A DNA stretch of 64,000 nt. Source: Odiellus spinosus. Taxonomy: Eukaryota; Arthropoda; Arachnida; Opiliones; Phalangiidae. The position numbers and the translations under genes were made by a program. Below the pieces are notes generated by a model that saw only the letters and a list, made by a program, of their open reading frames with translations, was not told the DNA's origin and ran no database searches. The DNA is taken from the NCBI GenBank assembly GCA_963920705.1, contig OY987230.1, positions 10,937,320 to 11,001,319 of the forward strand, written 5' to 3'. Below, piece by piece: positions 1 to 12,029 of this stretch. Numbering within the stretch: position 1 is the stretch's first letter; each line of letters starts with the position of its first letter.

Positions 1-3000
1 TCACAACTCCATCACTAGTTTTTGTGGACACTAGAGTTCGACCAAATAAGCTCAAACAGTTTCATTTTTTCGTCGTATATCTCATCATTTGGGTCACGGT
101 CGGCTTAAAAAATATACACCCCTTATTCTTCCGATAATACGGAAACTTTAATACTTTTCATATAGAGTTAAGTTGAAAAATGTGTTACTATACGCGTCTA
201 GAATTCATAGTATTTCAAGAGTATATTTCGGGGGAGGGCAACTTTTATAATCCTAGGATATATGCTTTCATGATGAACATCCAAAAACCTTTTAGACAAA
301 ATTTCGCATATACTCGTAATGAAAATCAGATTTTACACTTGCTATGATTAGATTGACGTTATGAGGGTTGGGGGAGGGGTTACTACAAAAAATTCGTTAA
401 AAAGTGAAGTAGAAGCACGGAGAAAAGCATAAAATGGAGATTAAAACGTGAGGAAGGGGGTGATTTAAAATAAAACAAGATTTCTCGACCACCTTTAATT
501 TTTACACATGGCTGTTATCGTTACCCAGTTTACAAGAAAGGAAAAATACGCCAACCGCTTTTAACAAAACATTCGCATCTCCAGATTTTTGGTCTTGTTC
601 GTAACTTCCGTTAATCCGTCCGGTTTTAACCCCAAAAGTTTCAAACTTGCCTTATTATAGTGTAGGGGATTAATAGTGTCCGAAATGTTAATCTGAGAGG
701 AACGTTTTCCATGCTTTTATCAGTATCACTTCGTAATACCGTCTACGAACGAGGCATAATTAGACGGTTTAATCAGACTTAACCGAGGTTTACAGTTCAA
801 TAAACCTCGGTTAAATCTGATTAAACCTTGGTTAATTATGAAGAGGATATTAAAATATTTGGAAAACCAATTTCTCTGGATTTTTCCTGGTTCTAATTGA
901 AGTCTTACCTACATTATGTCATTGAACATAACAAGTACTCTTAATTTTTGGGATTTTATGATACTTTTAGAATTGTCTGCTCTTTAAATGTACGAGTGAA
1001 CTTAAAAGAAAAATATAAATGAATTTCGAGGTTTAAAAAATACAAGTTGGTTGCAATGATTTTTATATTCGATTTCTTTTCCGTTTTTAGATACGGAGTG
1101 ACACCATCCGTGCAAATATTTCGCAATATCTTGTCCTACCTATACAGATAAAAGATGCTGGATAACTCTGAATATTCGCAAAGATTTGAGGAATTTAAAG
1201 AATAATATTTTGAATCGAAAAATCAAATAATCATTTAATATATTAAATTCTTTGAATTTTTATTTATTTTTAAAACGCTTCAGTGAGCTTGCTAACTATA
1301 AAAGAATAGACCAGATCATTTTTACCCGTGGGTGCCTAAAAATATCTTTGAAAAAGATAAGTATATTGGTTGATTTCATACGAATTGGCTGTAATGTCTC
1401 GAGCGAGTCTGATAAACCATAATTTCACTTTAATTTCTTGTCGTATATAATTCACTCGTATTCAATGCACTGTCAAAAACTACATGTAATATACTCTAAT
1501 TAGTATAAAGGGAAAGTCTAATAAAATTAATGACGGAACTAGCGCTTGGTATTTATCTTCAAAATCAAAAATCCCAGAGAAAGTTGGAAATGATCCTTCT
1601 ACGATTGAATGTCACGCAATCAGTGGTTATCACTTCTTACATTCTACTGAAAATATGGAGATATAAGCTTGAAAACTTGATTTGAACAATCAAAACTGAA
1701 AATGATTTTCAAAGCGCTCAGAATAAACGAATATTTGTTATCTTAAAGCACAAAGCAACGTTCATATCAGAGGATTTTAAACCTTTTTAGAATTTAGGTC
1801 AAATTTTAACATATTGGGGAGTCAATAATTAATAATAATTAATATCTTGAAAACTTTATTTGAACATTGAAAACTGTTTAAAAATGATTTCAAAATACCG
1901 AACACTTTGAAATGGTTTTCAAACAGTTTCGGGTGTTCAAATCGACTGATATTTCCATTTATTTCAAATTTTCCAGAATTGTACGCATTCTTGATTCGTT
2001 TAGTCCTGTTTGGCTAGGTTAGGTTGCAGTATTGTGTCAAAGGAGAGAGTTTAATTAAATTAGTCGAATGGTTAATGTCAGTCTTAGCAGATTCGACTGA
2101 TTGCGAATCGACTAATTGATGCAAAAGTCTCTTATTTCCATAAACTTCCCTAATTTTTCTGATTTATGCGAAAACTTAAATTGTTTCCCTGATTTTTCCG
2201 ATTTTTTGACAACATTCGAATTCATATGTAACTCCAGGTATCCTAGGTTTTCCAGGTTTATATGAACCCTTTTGCTCTCTATATTGAATTTTAGATTCTG
2301 ACTATACTTTTTGTGTTGACACAAAAAAGAGTAATGGGCTATAAAATGAGTTTATTTGAGTATAGAACGAGTAGTAGTCGAGTTTAATGTTTACGCAAAA
2401 TGTTTAGCTGTATATATAGGCGACTTATAAATGACAATGACGCCTTTATCGAACGCTCATTCTAATAATCCCTAGATGTCGGCTTCACCATTAACACCGA
2501 AGAAAAACGGTTAGAACACTTTTACAGGGCGAGAAACTTTAAGCGGGAAATACGCTAGTATATACATGATGGCCATCAGAAATGAAGAATTATTTTTAAA
2601 GTGGGGCTGTCTTGAAATTTAGAGAACATATTTTTTTTTCCCAAAAAATATTAAAGTTTTTGAGGTTTTAAGCCTCAAAATAAAAGTTATTTAAATTTAT
2701 TGCATCATATGGTTAGTAATATTAATATTATAGATAATCGAACGGGTATTTTTAATTAAGATTTTTTACCAAGTAGATTATACAGCGAAAAACAAAATTT
2801 GGGTTTGGAAAATTGGTAAGATAGTTTTCTACAGCGAAAAATAGTTATTTTCGTTTTTGAGGTGAAAATTATCCCGAATTCCCACATATGTACGAGTTCT
2901 GCGCCTCAATATACGCGGGGTAGTATCGCCCACGTAAGAAAGCACCCTGTATTTAACGACTTATAGCACTTGTAAGGTTGTCGACAAGTAAACAATATGA

Positions 3001-3029
3001 TCGAATTAAGGTCTCGAAGAAACCGAGAA
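1..3029. other. AT-rich non-coding stretch
   Basis: I see no supportable gene here. It contains a short foldback element (listed separately), a pair of diverged direct repeats around 1670-1720 and 1850-1905 (both with GAAAACTT.ATTTGAACA followed by AAATGATTT), and around 2130-2270 a fragment of a dispersed repeat rich in TTTCCCTGA-like words that is also seen near 35.1-35.3 kb and 63.7-63.95 kb. The open frames are short and lack good codon structure. Confidence 0.5.
745..845. repeat. Short foldback element, copy 1
   Basis: An imperfect inverted repeat of about 40 bp per arm around 755-841, with the core AACCGAGGTTTA...TAAACCTCGGTT and outer arms CATAATTAGAC / GGTTAATTATG. A second, better preserved copy lies at 51204-51310, so this is a dispersed miniature element rather than a local hairpin. 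Confidence 0.6.
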
Positions 3030-3590
3030 CTCGTTGTTTTAAGCGTACGTACAGTGTTTACTATACAAATAAAGAGAGGAAGAGAGCGAAAATAAAATGA
3101 AAGTAGCGTAAAAACAAAATATAAAAGCAAGAATCCATTCAGGTTCCATAAGAATATGGGAGGGCCGCGATTCAATAACCATCCTCCCAAACTTTGTAGC
3201 AAAGGTTCGTCTGCTTCGAATCGATTTTTCAAGTAAATCGCTCCTGACGTTATATTATTAACCCCCTCCACTAACGACCTTGACATAATATTTTGGGTAA
3301 TAAAAATCAAAATGGAGCCGACCGAACAAAGGTCTAAGCGTACAAATGTTGCGAAAATTGAAGACGAACTTTTGTTACAAAGTTTGGGAGGATGGTACCA
3401 GAGGCTAAAGCTATGCTCCCATATTCTTATGGAACCTGAATGGATTCTTGATAAAAGGGTATATATATATATATTTTGTTTGATTATGATCCATTCTATA
3501 TATATTTGTTTCTTCATTTTGAAAAAAGAAACATTTTGAGAATCATGAAAATGTATGATTAATTGATTATAGCAAAAACAACGAATAACC
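3030..3590. repeat. Foldback element with long inverted arms
   Basis: The left arm 3129-3163 (CAAGAATCCATTCAGGTTCC...) is the reverse complement of the right arm 3416-3450. A second inner block (AACCATCCTCCCAAACTTTG, about 3178-3213) pairs with about 3365-3397. Weaker pairing continues outward through AAAACAAAATATAAAAG and AACAACGA to about 3030 and 3590. The arrangement is that of a foldback or MITE-like element. A 269-codon open frame on the minus strand crosses it, but it starts on a TTG and is explained by the palindrome. Confidence 0.65.
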
Positions 3591-4521
3591 CACTTTTTAA
3601 ATTCCGGATTGATACCCTGATGATGGCCTATATAAGCCGAAACTATAGCCGGTGAACGATTATAAAATGTTATTGCGCAAAATAGATACTGTTCTAAAGT
3701 AGTTTTTAATTGCAATCATTTTACATCTTTAACATATTATTTGCTAATCCACCGCGAGTTTTCGCAAAAAGTTCTGAGGCATAATTTACGATTTGAAGTA
3801 ATTTTAAACTGACCCGTAAAAACCGACGACTTATCCCGGAAATAACTCGTAATAATTAGAAATTTTGAACAAAAATACGCCGCGCGTTTAAGGTAAGTCG
3901 ATATAAAAGCTTCCAAGTGTATCTCTCAGTTGGTTTTCTTAACGCTAAGCATTGGCTAAACTATTAACTTCCAGTAAAGCCCGGTTTTCACAGAGCGCGA
4001 CCCCGCAGGCAAGGCCGGATTAAGGTGGGCCAGAAGGGGCCCATAATCACGAGTGTAGGGGTTGTTTAATCGTAAATAAGAATTTGGAAGAGCAATTTCG
4101 CATTTAAAATTTAAATTCAAATCTTTTGCGGATACCGGTAAGTTACAAATTTCCAAAACTACGTTAATTATAGATAATTTAATTAAGCCGCAATATGCCA
4201 ACTATAAAAAAATCCGCTCCAAAACGAGAGGGAATGGATTTCGGCGTATTGTAGTCTAGCCAGCCTCCAGAAAGGGGAAAAAGGGCCGATATGAAAGGGG
4301 TTTACATATGATATTTATGATTAACAAACAACATGAGCTGCTCTAAAACAATCTACTGATGAAAATTCATTTGAAAGTTAATGGAAGAGGTATAGGAATT
4401 AAACAAAGGCAGAGAAGGAATGCAAGCTCTCTTGACCAGCAACAAGAGAACACAAACATGCAATAATATTTAAATAAACATAAAAGCATCGCTGCTAATA
4501 ACGCGATTAAACGCAACGTAC

Positions 4522-4662
4522 CCTGGAAATCTCTCCAGTCCTGGTTTCGGGACTCATATAATTGTCGGGGTCAACACGGCCACCGTGAAGAGTGGACGAG
4601 ACCAACCCTAAGAAAAAGAGCGTAGCCAAAACGGAGGCAACCATCAGAGATACAAGGGTCAT
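4522..4662 (-). CDS. First coding exon of an unidentified secreted or membrane protein
   Basis: The ATG at 4662-4660 has a good animal context (GAAAAATGACC). The frame encodes 47 residues beginning MTLVSLMVASVLATLFFLGL, a hydrophobic core of about 20 residues that reads as a signal peptide or signal anchor, followed by a hydrophilic segment containing DPDNYMSPETR. The frame is cut by a consensus splice donor, AGG|GTACGT, after base 4522, exactly on a codon boundary (phase 0). A core promoter lies about 480 bp upstream on the same strand. Only one other ATG occurs in the presumed leader (about 4878), opening a 10-codon upstream frame. I do not recognise the family. A remote resemblance of the DPD..M..PE stretch to the start of acid lipases is too weak to use. 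The following exons were not found in the 4.5 kb to the left; they may lie outside the window. Confidence 0.5.
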
Positions 4663-5143
4663 TTTTCTTCGAAAGACAGATATTCTAGAAGTCGGGGGTA
4701 TCTCGATTACGAGGCCGTTTTCTACCCAATATGTTTCGGGTTTTAAAACCCGTCTCAAATTAACTATTTTAATTACTATTTAATTAATTCGTGGGTAGAG
4801 AGAGAGAGAGAGAGAGACACGGGTTGCGCGTGGAAACTATTCGAGTTACGTCGGGACGGAATGGTCGGGTAGGTCCATTCGAGCAACCAGAGTCCGAGTG
4901 ACGCGAGAGAGACGGGAGAGGAGAAAAGATAAGAGGAAAAGGGGTGGGTGGATGGAAGGACAGAAAAGTTCGCCTCGCGAGGGCGTCCAATCAACAGGTC
5001 TTTGCGTTTTGATTTCTTTCTATTTTTTCCTTTTTTTTTTTTTTTTTTTTTTTTTTTTGGCAAATATGTAGTGTAAAAATGTCGATCTCTCACACTCTCT
5101 GAGCAACTCTGCTGACTGTGACTGACCAAGTCTCACGGATAAC

Positions 5144-5174
5144 TGAGAGAACGTCCCGAGCGCCGTTTTTTATA
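5144..5174 (-). promoter_or_regulatory. TATA box plus initiator, minus-strand promoter
   Basis: On the minus strand TATAAA occupies 5174-5169 within TTATAAAAAACGG. A perfect arthropod initiator TCAGTT lies at 5146-5141 with its A at 5144, 30 bp from the first T of the TATA box, which is the canonical distance. The downstream leader is rich in CT dinucleotides (a GAGA tract on the plus strand, 4798-4816) and contains a long A run (a T run on the plus strand, about 5032-5058). It leads into the signal-peptide exon at 4662. Element spacing is seen; promoter activity is inferred. Confidence 0.6.
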
Positions 5175-5558
5175 AGCAAACACCGCGGGGTTTCTCTATC
5201 AAACTCCCTATTTCATAAAGGGACAATGAAACGATAAAACGCATTTATTTTTAAAATAAACTTTCAGAAACTCAAAGGGAATGAAACCTGATACGTTTCG
5301 TACACCTCACGAAGAATCCAATTTCTTTCCACCCCCTAAATATCATTCTTCATTTTTTGGCGCTATATAGTAGTTGGTTGTAAGCAAAAACCAATAAACT
5401 ACGTACATCGATTTGTGGAGATAGACGGCAATATTCGCTGGTTACCCTCTCTAGAAATCGTACCTTGATTTTCTGTGATATTTAAGAGATATCTATAAAT
5501 TCCTGGTCAATAATTTCAAAGGGGATTTATCTAACTACAATTTCATTTCAACTTCCCT

Positions 5559-5958
5559 TTAAATAGAGAATGAAACCTAAAAAAGGGACTTTTTATTGAT
5601 TTAATAGGCCTAATCCAACAGTAAAGAATTTAAAAACAAATATTAAACTATTTAAAACTTACCATCAAAATAGGCTTAACCGGATCCATGGAGATCGCCT
5701 GGCGACCAATGATATTGATCGATGGCTCTTATATGGGGAATGCAGGACCTCCATGATCAATGTCATTGGTCGCTACTCCTTATACTGGACGTTAAGGATA
5801 TCTCCATGAATCCAGCCAAGCCTATTTTCATGGCAAGTTTTAAATTTAGTTATAGTTTAATATTTGTTTTTAAATTTTTTAGTGTTGGATTAGGTATATT
5901 TAAAGGATAAGGTATCGATAAAAAAATCACTTGTTATAAGGTTGCATTCTCCCTTTAA
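5559..5958. mobile_element. TTAA-flanked MITE, family A, copy 1
   Basis: About 400 bp, bounded by TTAA at 5559-5562 and 5955-5958. The right end reads GTTGCATTCTCCCTTTAA; the left end TTAAATAGAGAATGAAACC is its diverged inverted copy. Further inverted blocks follow: AATAGGCCTAATCCAACAGT / TGTTGGATTAGGTATATTTA, and the central GGATCCATGGAGAT / ATCTCCATGAATCC. Copies at 16101, 33008 and 50145 share the same order. No coding capacity. TTAA targets are used by the piggyBac and Kolobok superfamilies; the AGGG start favours Kolobok, which is an inference. Confidence 0.8.
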
Positions 5959-5973
5959 AGACAAGGCTCAAGC

Positions 5974-6290
5974 GTGGAGGTTAAAATTGGTCTTCCATAT
6001 GGGGAACCTAAAATGAAAGCTGACGACGTCAGACGAAAGAAAAACGCGGAGGTTTCGGCGGCAAAGAGTTACTGGCCTGCGCCGGACAATAAAAGGAGAT
6101 TAACGGTGGATACGCTAATTAAATTTCATATTATACACATAATCAACGGTGTAAAGAACGGATTCTATGATATTATACGCGATCCCCAATACCTCATAGT
6201 AATTAAGGGAATCCTTGTTATAGTCTTTATCCCCTTTTCATACTCCCCCTCCTTTTTAATGATCATTCCGCAAAACTTTATCATATAATC
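5974..6290 (+). other. Open frame of unknown status
   Basis: An in-frame stretch with a true ATG at 6012 encodes about 90 residues, the first 40 highly charged (KADDVRRKKNAEVSAAKSYW) and GC-richer than the flanks. The second half is hydrophobic and AT-rich and looks non-coding. It could be a small exon ending in a donor near 6150, or chance. I recognise no domain. Confidence 0.15.
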
Positions 6291-6698
6291 AGACATCAAA
6301 AAGTAACTTATGGAATACCTGTACCAAATATTAACTAATTAAAATGGTATGGTATAATCATCGGTGGGTAATAAAAGAACTCAGTGGATCTCCCTGTTCC
6401 TGTTAACTGAGCCCTCCTACATTTTTTGGAAACAGAATCACGTGTCATTGACGTCACACCTCAGACGAGTTTTACGCAATGTTTTCGAGCTATTAAAGTT
6501 GTTTACAATTGATAGTATCCTCTGTAAAATCTATTTAAAAACTCAATAGAGGCTGTTTTAAACTTCATCTCCAAGGAGGAGTTAAGAAAGTAGAAGGGAT
6601 AAGTTCGAGTTGGGGTGGTACTAGAAACACGGTACCATTTTATAATTTTTCGGGTTTCGACACATCTTAAAAATAAAGAATAAGAAAAACTGTAGTTA

Positions 6699-6838
6699 AT
6701 AAGCGTCCTCTTACGGCAAACAGTGCGAGCAAACGTAACAAACAAGACCACGTGAGCGTCTGTATATTCATAACCGCACCGCATGAGGTTTTGATCGCAA
6801 CTTTTTCTACCAATAATTGCCTTTAGAGGACGCTTTTG
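6699..6838. repeat. Foldback element, AAGCGTCCTCT family, copy 1
   Basis: The left end AAGCGTCCTCTTACGGCAAA and the right end TTGCCTTTAGAGGACGCTT form inverted ends about 140 bp apart. The same termini occur at 36327-36483, where they are nearly perfect, and as a half element at about 29707-29775. The word TTAAGATAGG.(A/G)TCCAT follows shortly after the right end of both complete copies, so the mobile unit may be larger than the hairpin. Confidence 0.6.
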
Positions 6839-7904
6839 AAGATCAGTTTTCATATTCATCTTTATCTATTAAGATAGGTATCCATTGTTAATAGTCCCAG
6901 GTTTCATAAATAAATTCAATATCTGTATGTAGCGCTAAGTAAGAATCATCAATTAACTTACCACTGCTTGAAAGGTAAAAAGTTTTTCAAATACTATATA
7001 ACATAATCAAAATCTAAGTTACGCTTCGTACGTGCCAAAAACTTAAACTCTAAATCTTAAAAGCAAAACATATCTTTGGGATTTTACGTTTAATTTTTTA
7101 ACTCCCCGTCACCCTCTGCAGACAGCTTCAGTTTTTACGAAGTCGAAACTCGTCTCTAAAAGTCGATGAAAAATAAAAATTGTGAAATCATTTTTTGTTC
7201 TTTTTGGGGGGCTCTTTTATTAGAGTAAAGTGGTTGCCTTGACTTCTAAAGATGCTTAGCCACTATATAACAGTTCTGAACCATTTTTTTTTTTTTTTTT
7301 TTTTGGTTCTATCCGAAAGAGTTAGAAAAAGCTTTTAGTTCACGGGGCTACTTGGACATGCTTGACCGAAGAAACAAGACGTTTCTACTTCTTTCACTCC
7401 CCACGCTCAAAACTACGCCGCGGCCAAATGGAATAACCAAACCTAAGGGCTCAATTTAGCAAGAGGTCAATCGAACTGTAATTTTGGAAATTTTCAGAAT
7501 TCTTATTTCTGACTAAATAACCAATATCGACTCGGGAAAAATGCAACGTTTCTCATGATATGCTTGACCATTTGACTTTGCAATAATGGGGCAAAGTGAC
7601 TCGGACACGAAAATGTCCTTAACTCCTAAAAAGTAGTCTTGTAGAAGATTTAAAACGTTAAACCGCTTTTAGCAATTAGTTTACTTTTAATACCTAGGGT
7701 TTAAAAATTATGAACTTGTAATTTGGTAATTTTGCCAATTTAGAGCTTTGGTCACTCCACGTAATCGATGTAGCTTTAACAGTAATAAAGAGTTTACGTA
7801 ACTGAGTACGCAATTAGCGTTAACAAACGCTTTAATTTAGGAGAATTACCCTTTTTGGGCGACGTCACTTTCTCAATTTTTTTTTTCGCCCTTTTCAATT
7901 TTTG

Positions 7905-8025
7905 CGCTCGTGGCGGGAAACTGCGGATGAATACACCAAAAATAGTACGCTAAGCTTCGACGGTAGACGTAAAGACGGCGTGATACAATTGCGCGTATTC
8001 CTCCGCAATTTCCCGCCAAAAGCCA
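7905..8025. repeat. Foldback element around GGCGGGAAA / TTTCCCGCC
   Basis: TGGCGGGAAACTGCGGATGA (from about 7911) pairs with TCCTCCGCAATTTCCCGCCA (ending about 8019). A smaller hairpin, TAGGTGCAAGGG / CCCTCACCTA, lies just downstream at about 8058-8086. No gene is evident in 6840-9360; frames on both strands are short. Confidence 0.45.
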
Positions 8026-9366
8026 ATTTCAAAGTTGTGAAGCGCCACCTTGTTTTGTAGGTGCAAGGGACGTATCCCTCACCTACTACTCTATGTACTT
8101 CTGCTCCTACGCATAAACTCGCACCAAAACGCGGGAATCTTCATAGGGACGGGAGAAAAAGTGGATTTTAGGGATGATTGTAGTCTCGACTGCGTAAAGT
8201 TGATTCTCAATAGCAGTTTCCAGAGACGGAAAAAACGGTCGATAGGAATTATAGCGAAAAGTTCTATACAGAGGAGATAGTTTGCTGTTCATAAAATGAA
8301 AATGTGTCTTCGTTTTGTAGCCATTCAAGTTTTTGCGCCAAAATTATTGAGCTATAATAGCTATAATTGGTTTGTGCTAGTTTTTTTACCTCATCGAGAA
8401 ACTCAAGTGACACGGTGCCTAAATGAAAAATCCCGTTCAGATACGTTCCAAAAACTTTGCTGAACGTTGCTATCAAACAAAGCACAATATATTTATAACA
8501 GAGCATCGTTCGGTTGTCTATATTGAAACAATTCTGGCTTTTTGTGGGTTTTAGCTAGCAGGCACCGCTAATAGTGGCCCGTATAGTGGGAGAGTAACTC
8601 GCATTTCGGTCTATACCAACAACGTGTTCAACAGATTGTAAGTGCTGTTGCAGCGGTAACTTGGGTCTTAAATTCTCCCCTTTTGGAGTTGAAATAGCGT
8701 AGATCCTTTCGAAGTTATTCCTCCTTACCAACCCGAGTAAACTAGTTATAAAGTTCATTATTACGTTGCATTAAAACCCGTTTGGTTATTTCGTCGCCTA
8801 AGTTCAACATTCCCCCCAACATAAACAAACCCTTGATTAGGAAGAGAAATCAGAATAATTACTAACATTATTCAAATGTTAGTAAAGAAAATTTTCAATA
8901 AATCAAACCAATCGATATTCGTTTTCAGGCTCCCTTTAAAGCCGATAGTGGGTTAAACGAAGAGATCAGGTGAGATGAGGGAGTATGATGGGTGACAGAA
9001 GAAGAGGAAACAACCTGTTGCCTTTCGGAATAGAAGATCGGGATATAGGGGTTATCTAATACTCGGAACGGAAGTCAAAAGAGGGTGAGAGCGTGATACG
9101 CTGGAAAAGGAAGAAAACTCTCCCAGGTGGGTGATCTTTCTCATTTGTTTAACGCGGCTATAAGCATCCTAGCTAGTAATTATTTTCTACAACGTAATTT
9201 CCCTTTCTGCTCGAAAAATAAAAACGGAAACACCGGCCTATATATATACCTTTCCTATCGTTAATCGCGTTTGTTAAAAAAATGGAGTACGATTTTGTAT
9301 CCGGCCGGCGAGCGTCCTATTTTATAGCGAGATCAAAAAGGAAATTAATAGCATTTAATATACCGT

Positions 9367-10120
9367 AACAAGAACTAATTTATAAAACCCGAGAACTGGG
9401 CTGTAATAATATCTTTTTCAGCTCATTCGTTGTATTACAAGAGGGGAAGTCCCTATAAACTGTGTGGGAGTATGATGGCTATATAGCTCTCTTAACAATT
9501 AACCACTTCAAGAACTAATTTATAAAACCCGACAAAGTGGGAAGATAGAAATGGACTGTAGCACGATGTAGTAATATTCTTTTCAGCTTATTGGTTGATT
9601 TACAAAAGGGTCAGTCCCTTAAACTGCGTGGGAGTATGGCGGCCAGCCCACTTAACAACTAACTACATGCAATATATCATAACAAGTATCAATTTATAAA
9701 ACCCGTGGGAAGATAGAAATGTACTATAGTAATATCCTCTTCAGCTCATTGGCTGATTTACAAGAAGGTCAGTCCCTTTAAACTGCGTGGGAGTATTTTA
9801 TCTAGCCCTCTTGCCAACCAATTACATATAATATACCATAACAAGAACTAATTTATAAAAACCAAGAACGTGGGAAGATAGAAATGGGCTGTAGTAATAT
9901 CCTCTTCAGCTCATTGGCTGATTTACAAGAGGGTCAGTCCCTTTAAACTGCGTGTGAGTATGGTGAATAGCCCTCTTAACAACTAGCCACATATATAGCA
10001 TAACAAGAACTAATTTATAAAATCAGAGAAAGCTCGGGAAGATACATCTTCGGCTCATTCGCTGATTTACATAAGGGTCAGTCCCTTTAAACTACGTGGG
10101 AGTATGGTGGCTAGCCCTAT
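9367..10120. repeat. Tandem array, period about 160 bp, 5 units
   Basis: Units begin with AACAAGAACTAATTTATAAA near 9367, 9509, 9681, 9840 and 10002 and run to GTGGGAGTATG.TGGCTAG. Spacing varies from 142 to 172 bp because of indels. Each unit contains CAGCTCATTGGCTGATTTAC and GTCAGTCCCTTTAAACT.CG. A lone, diverged relative of the unit start lies near 50060-50100, so the sequence is dispersed as well as tandem. Confidence 0.85.
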
Positions 10121-10942
10121 GGATTTTAAAAGGTCAGAATTTGGCTATGTAGAAGCGTTTAATACTGTCACCCCTACTAAAATAATATATAGTTCCAAAT
10201 GAATTTTCGGCTCCAACTTGTAAACATCCATCTTGTGAATTTTTTTTTTATTATTTTTTTTTTTTTTTTATTTTTTTTTCGATAATGCCGCGTGTTCCTT
10301 TGGCTATTTTTATTTAATTCGAAAGTTAAATAACTTTGAAACGAATAAAATGCATCAGTATTTGGATTGATAAATAATTTAAACTGACATACTTCCCTAA
10401 TCAAAAATAATTTTTTTTACTAATTTGCCCAAATTATTTTTGAAACAATCTACAAAGCTTGCCTAACTTTCATCCATCCACCTATAATTCACCCTTTAAA
10501 TAATAAGGCCTACTGAGCGAAAGTAGGCTTAAAAGAGTTCAGCCTTTAAGTATTTGAAACTCGGAACACTATTAAGCGGAATCAGGTGAAAATAAGTTTT
10601 CCCCCGCGTGTGTGAGAAGGATAAAATAATCCTCACGAAATCCATTAGGGTTTTAATTAATCGAGGGAAAGAGAGTAGGAAGATATAAGCTCGCCTTCCG
10701 CCTGATACGATAGCGAAAAAGTGATCCCAACGGAAAGACTCCGACAGAAGTAAACTATTTCCAAAATCCACGAAAAATCGTCACAACGTTAGAAACGAAG
10801 CTCAAACTATAGGCCTGAGCCAGTCAAAATCTTACGTTTTAAAGTGAAACACTGAGATACTTCGCTAAATAGAGTCGGCCTTAGATTTGACAACACAAAA
10901 CACTCCCGACTGAAATACTTAATAAATAAGAAAAGCTTTATA

Positions 10943-11334
10943 CAGGGTGTTTCCAAAATGGTGGTAGGTCCGAGCTACAGTGGGTTCTATGGGCCATTTT
11001 AAGACGAAAATGTTTTATGACGTTTTGCCGTTTAAGAGTTACGCAATGAATCATGCGCGGATGACCCATTAACGTACATTAATAAACGTATACACAATGA
11101 TAAAATACGATTAATTATTTAGCTGGTTTTTTAAAAGCAAGCGCTTGATATAAAATTGATTTTTTTATCGAGTAAACGTTTATTAATGTACGTTAAGGGT
11201 TCATCAGCGCATGATTCATTTCGCAAATCTTAAACGGCACCCCGCACGACAAAACATCATAGAACATTTTCGTCTTAAAATGACCCATAGAATCCACTGC
11301 AGCTCGGTCCTACCACCATTTTCGAAACACTCTG
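10943..11334. mobile_element. TA-flanked MITE with very long inverted repeats
   Basis: A 392-bp element starting CAGGGTGTTTCCAAAATGG and ending CCATTTTCGAAACACTCTG, flanked by TA at 10941-10942 and 11335-11336. The arms pair over about 150 bp each (for example CCATTTTAAGACGAAAATG with CATTTTCGTCTTAAAATG), leaving only an AT-rich centre. A TA target and long inverted repeats suggest a Tc1/mariner-type non-autonomous element. No transposase is encoded; a short frame at 11211-11423 is a product of the arm sequence. Confidence 0.85.
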
Positions 11335-11737
11335 TAGATAGGGTCAATGAATTTGCTTTTAAAGTGATTGGAAATCTTAATCAAAATCACTATACAGGTA
11401 CTTTTAGGAAATTGGTAAATTAAAGGGTAATTTCCCGCGTAATTTTACCGTCTCGCGGTAATTTACAAAACGATTTGTATTTCCATTTCTGTTATTTTAA
11501 ACTCCTCTTTCAAACGCTTCAAAATTCTTATTTTTGACTAAACAACCCGACAAGGACACCGAACTTAAATATAATAAATGTTTGAACTGAAAGCATAAAC
11601 GCCATTTTCGAAATTTTTAAAATAAACATTTCTCGCAATACTACGTTGATTACTACGGTCGCGTGGCTATTGTAGATCCTACAGTTGATTCCCGCGCGTT
11701 CTGGCATTTTATAAATTCTGAAGGCTACGTCGGCTCG

Positions 11738-12027
11738 GGCTACGGTCACACTAGCATTTCTTAATCGATTTGAAAGGGTAAAATTAAACCGATATTCAAA
11801 TGGCCAGGAATCGTTTTAAGCGTCACGTGTTCACACATTATCTTTATAAATCGATTTATCGTGGCTTCATCTAACTGTGGTTGAAACCGAATCGGTATGA
11901 AACTCGTTCCCGAAGCAGTTTCGAGAAATCAATTAAATTCTATTCATGAAAAGACGGTTTCGAAACTGTTCACACAACTCTAACGAAATGGTTTAAATCG
12001 ATTCCAAGGCCTAGTATGAATGCGGCT
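11738..12027 (+). mobile_element. MITE, GCTGCATTCATAC-end family, copy 1
   Basis: About 290 bp, ending ATTCCAAGGCCTAGTATGAA followed by TGCGGC; the left end GCTACGGTCACACTAG is its diverged inverted copy. The interior contains GGTTGAAACCGAATCGGTAT and CAGTTTCGAGAAATC. A copy in the opposite orientation lies at 19785-20076 and a partial copy at 33703-33883, all sharing the same internal words. Confidence 0.7.
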
Positions 12028-12029
12028 TA

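Noticed and set aside
3600..3660. CCTGATGATGGC...GCCGAAAC motif, often seen near retroelement ends
   Set aside because: No reverse transcriptase or other retroelement coding sequence is present nearby; the motif alone is not enough.
2906..3715. 269-codon open frame on the minus strand
   Set aside because: It starts on TTG, overlaps the palindromic foldback at 3030-3590, has low-complexity Ile/Phe/Tyr-rich stretches and no domain. Its length is explained by the inverted arms.
4592..4783. 63-codon plus-strand frame
   Set aside because: It is antisense to the signal-peptide exon and has no splice or promoter support.
4776..5129. 117-codon minus-strand frame with a poly-Lys run
   Set aside because: It starts on TTG and crosses the homopolymer and CT-rich leader downstream of the promoter at 5144; it is best read as 5' UTR.
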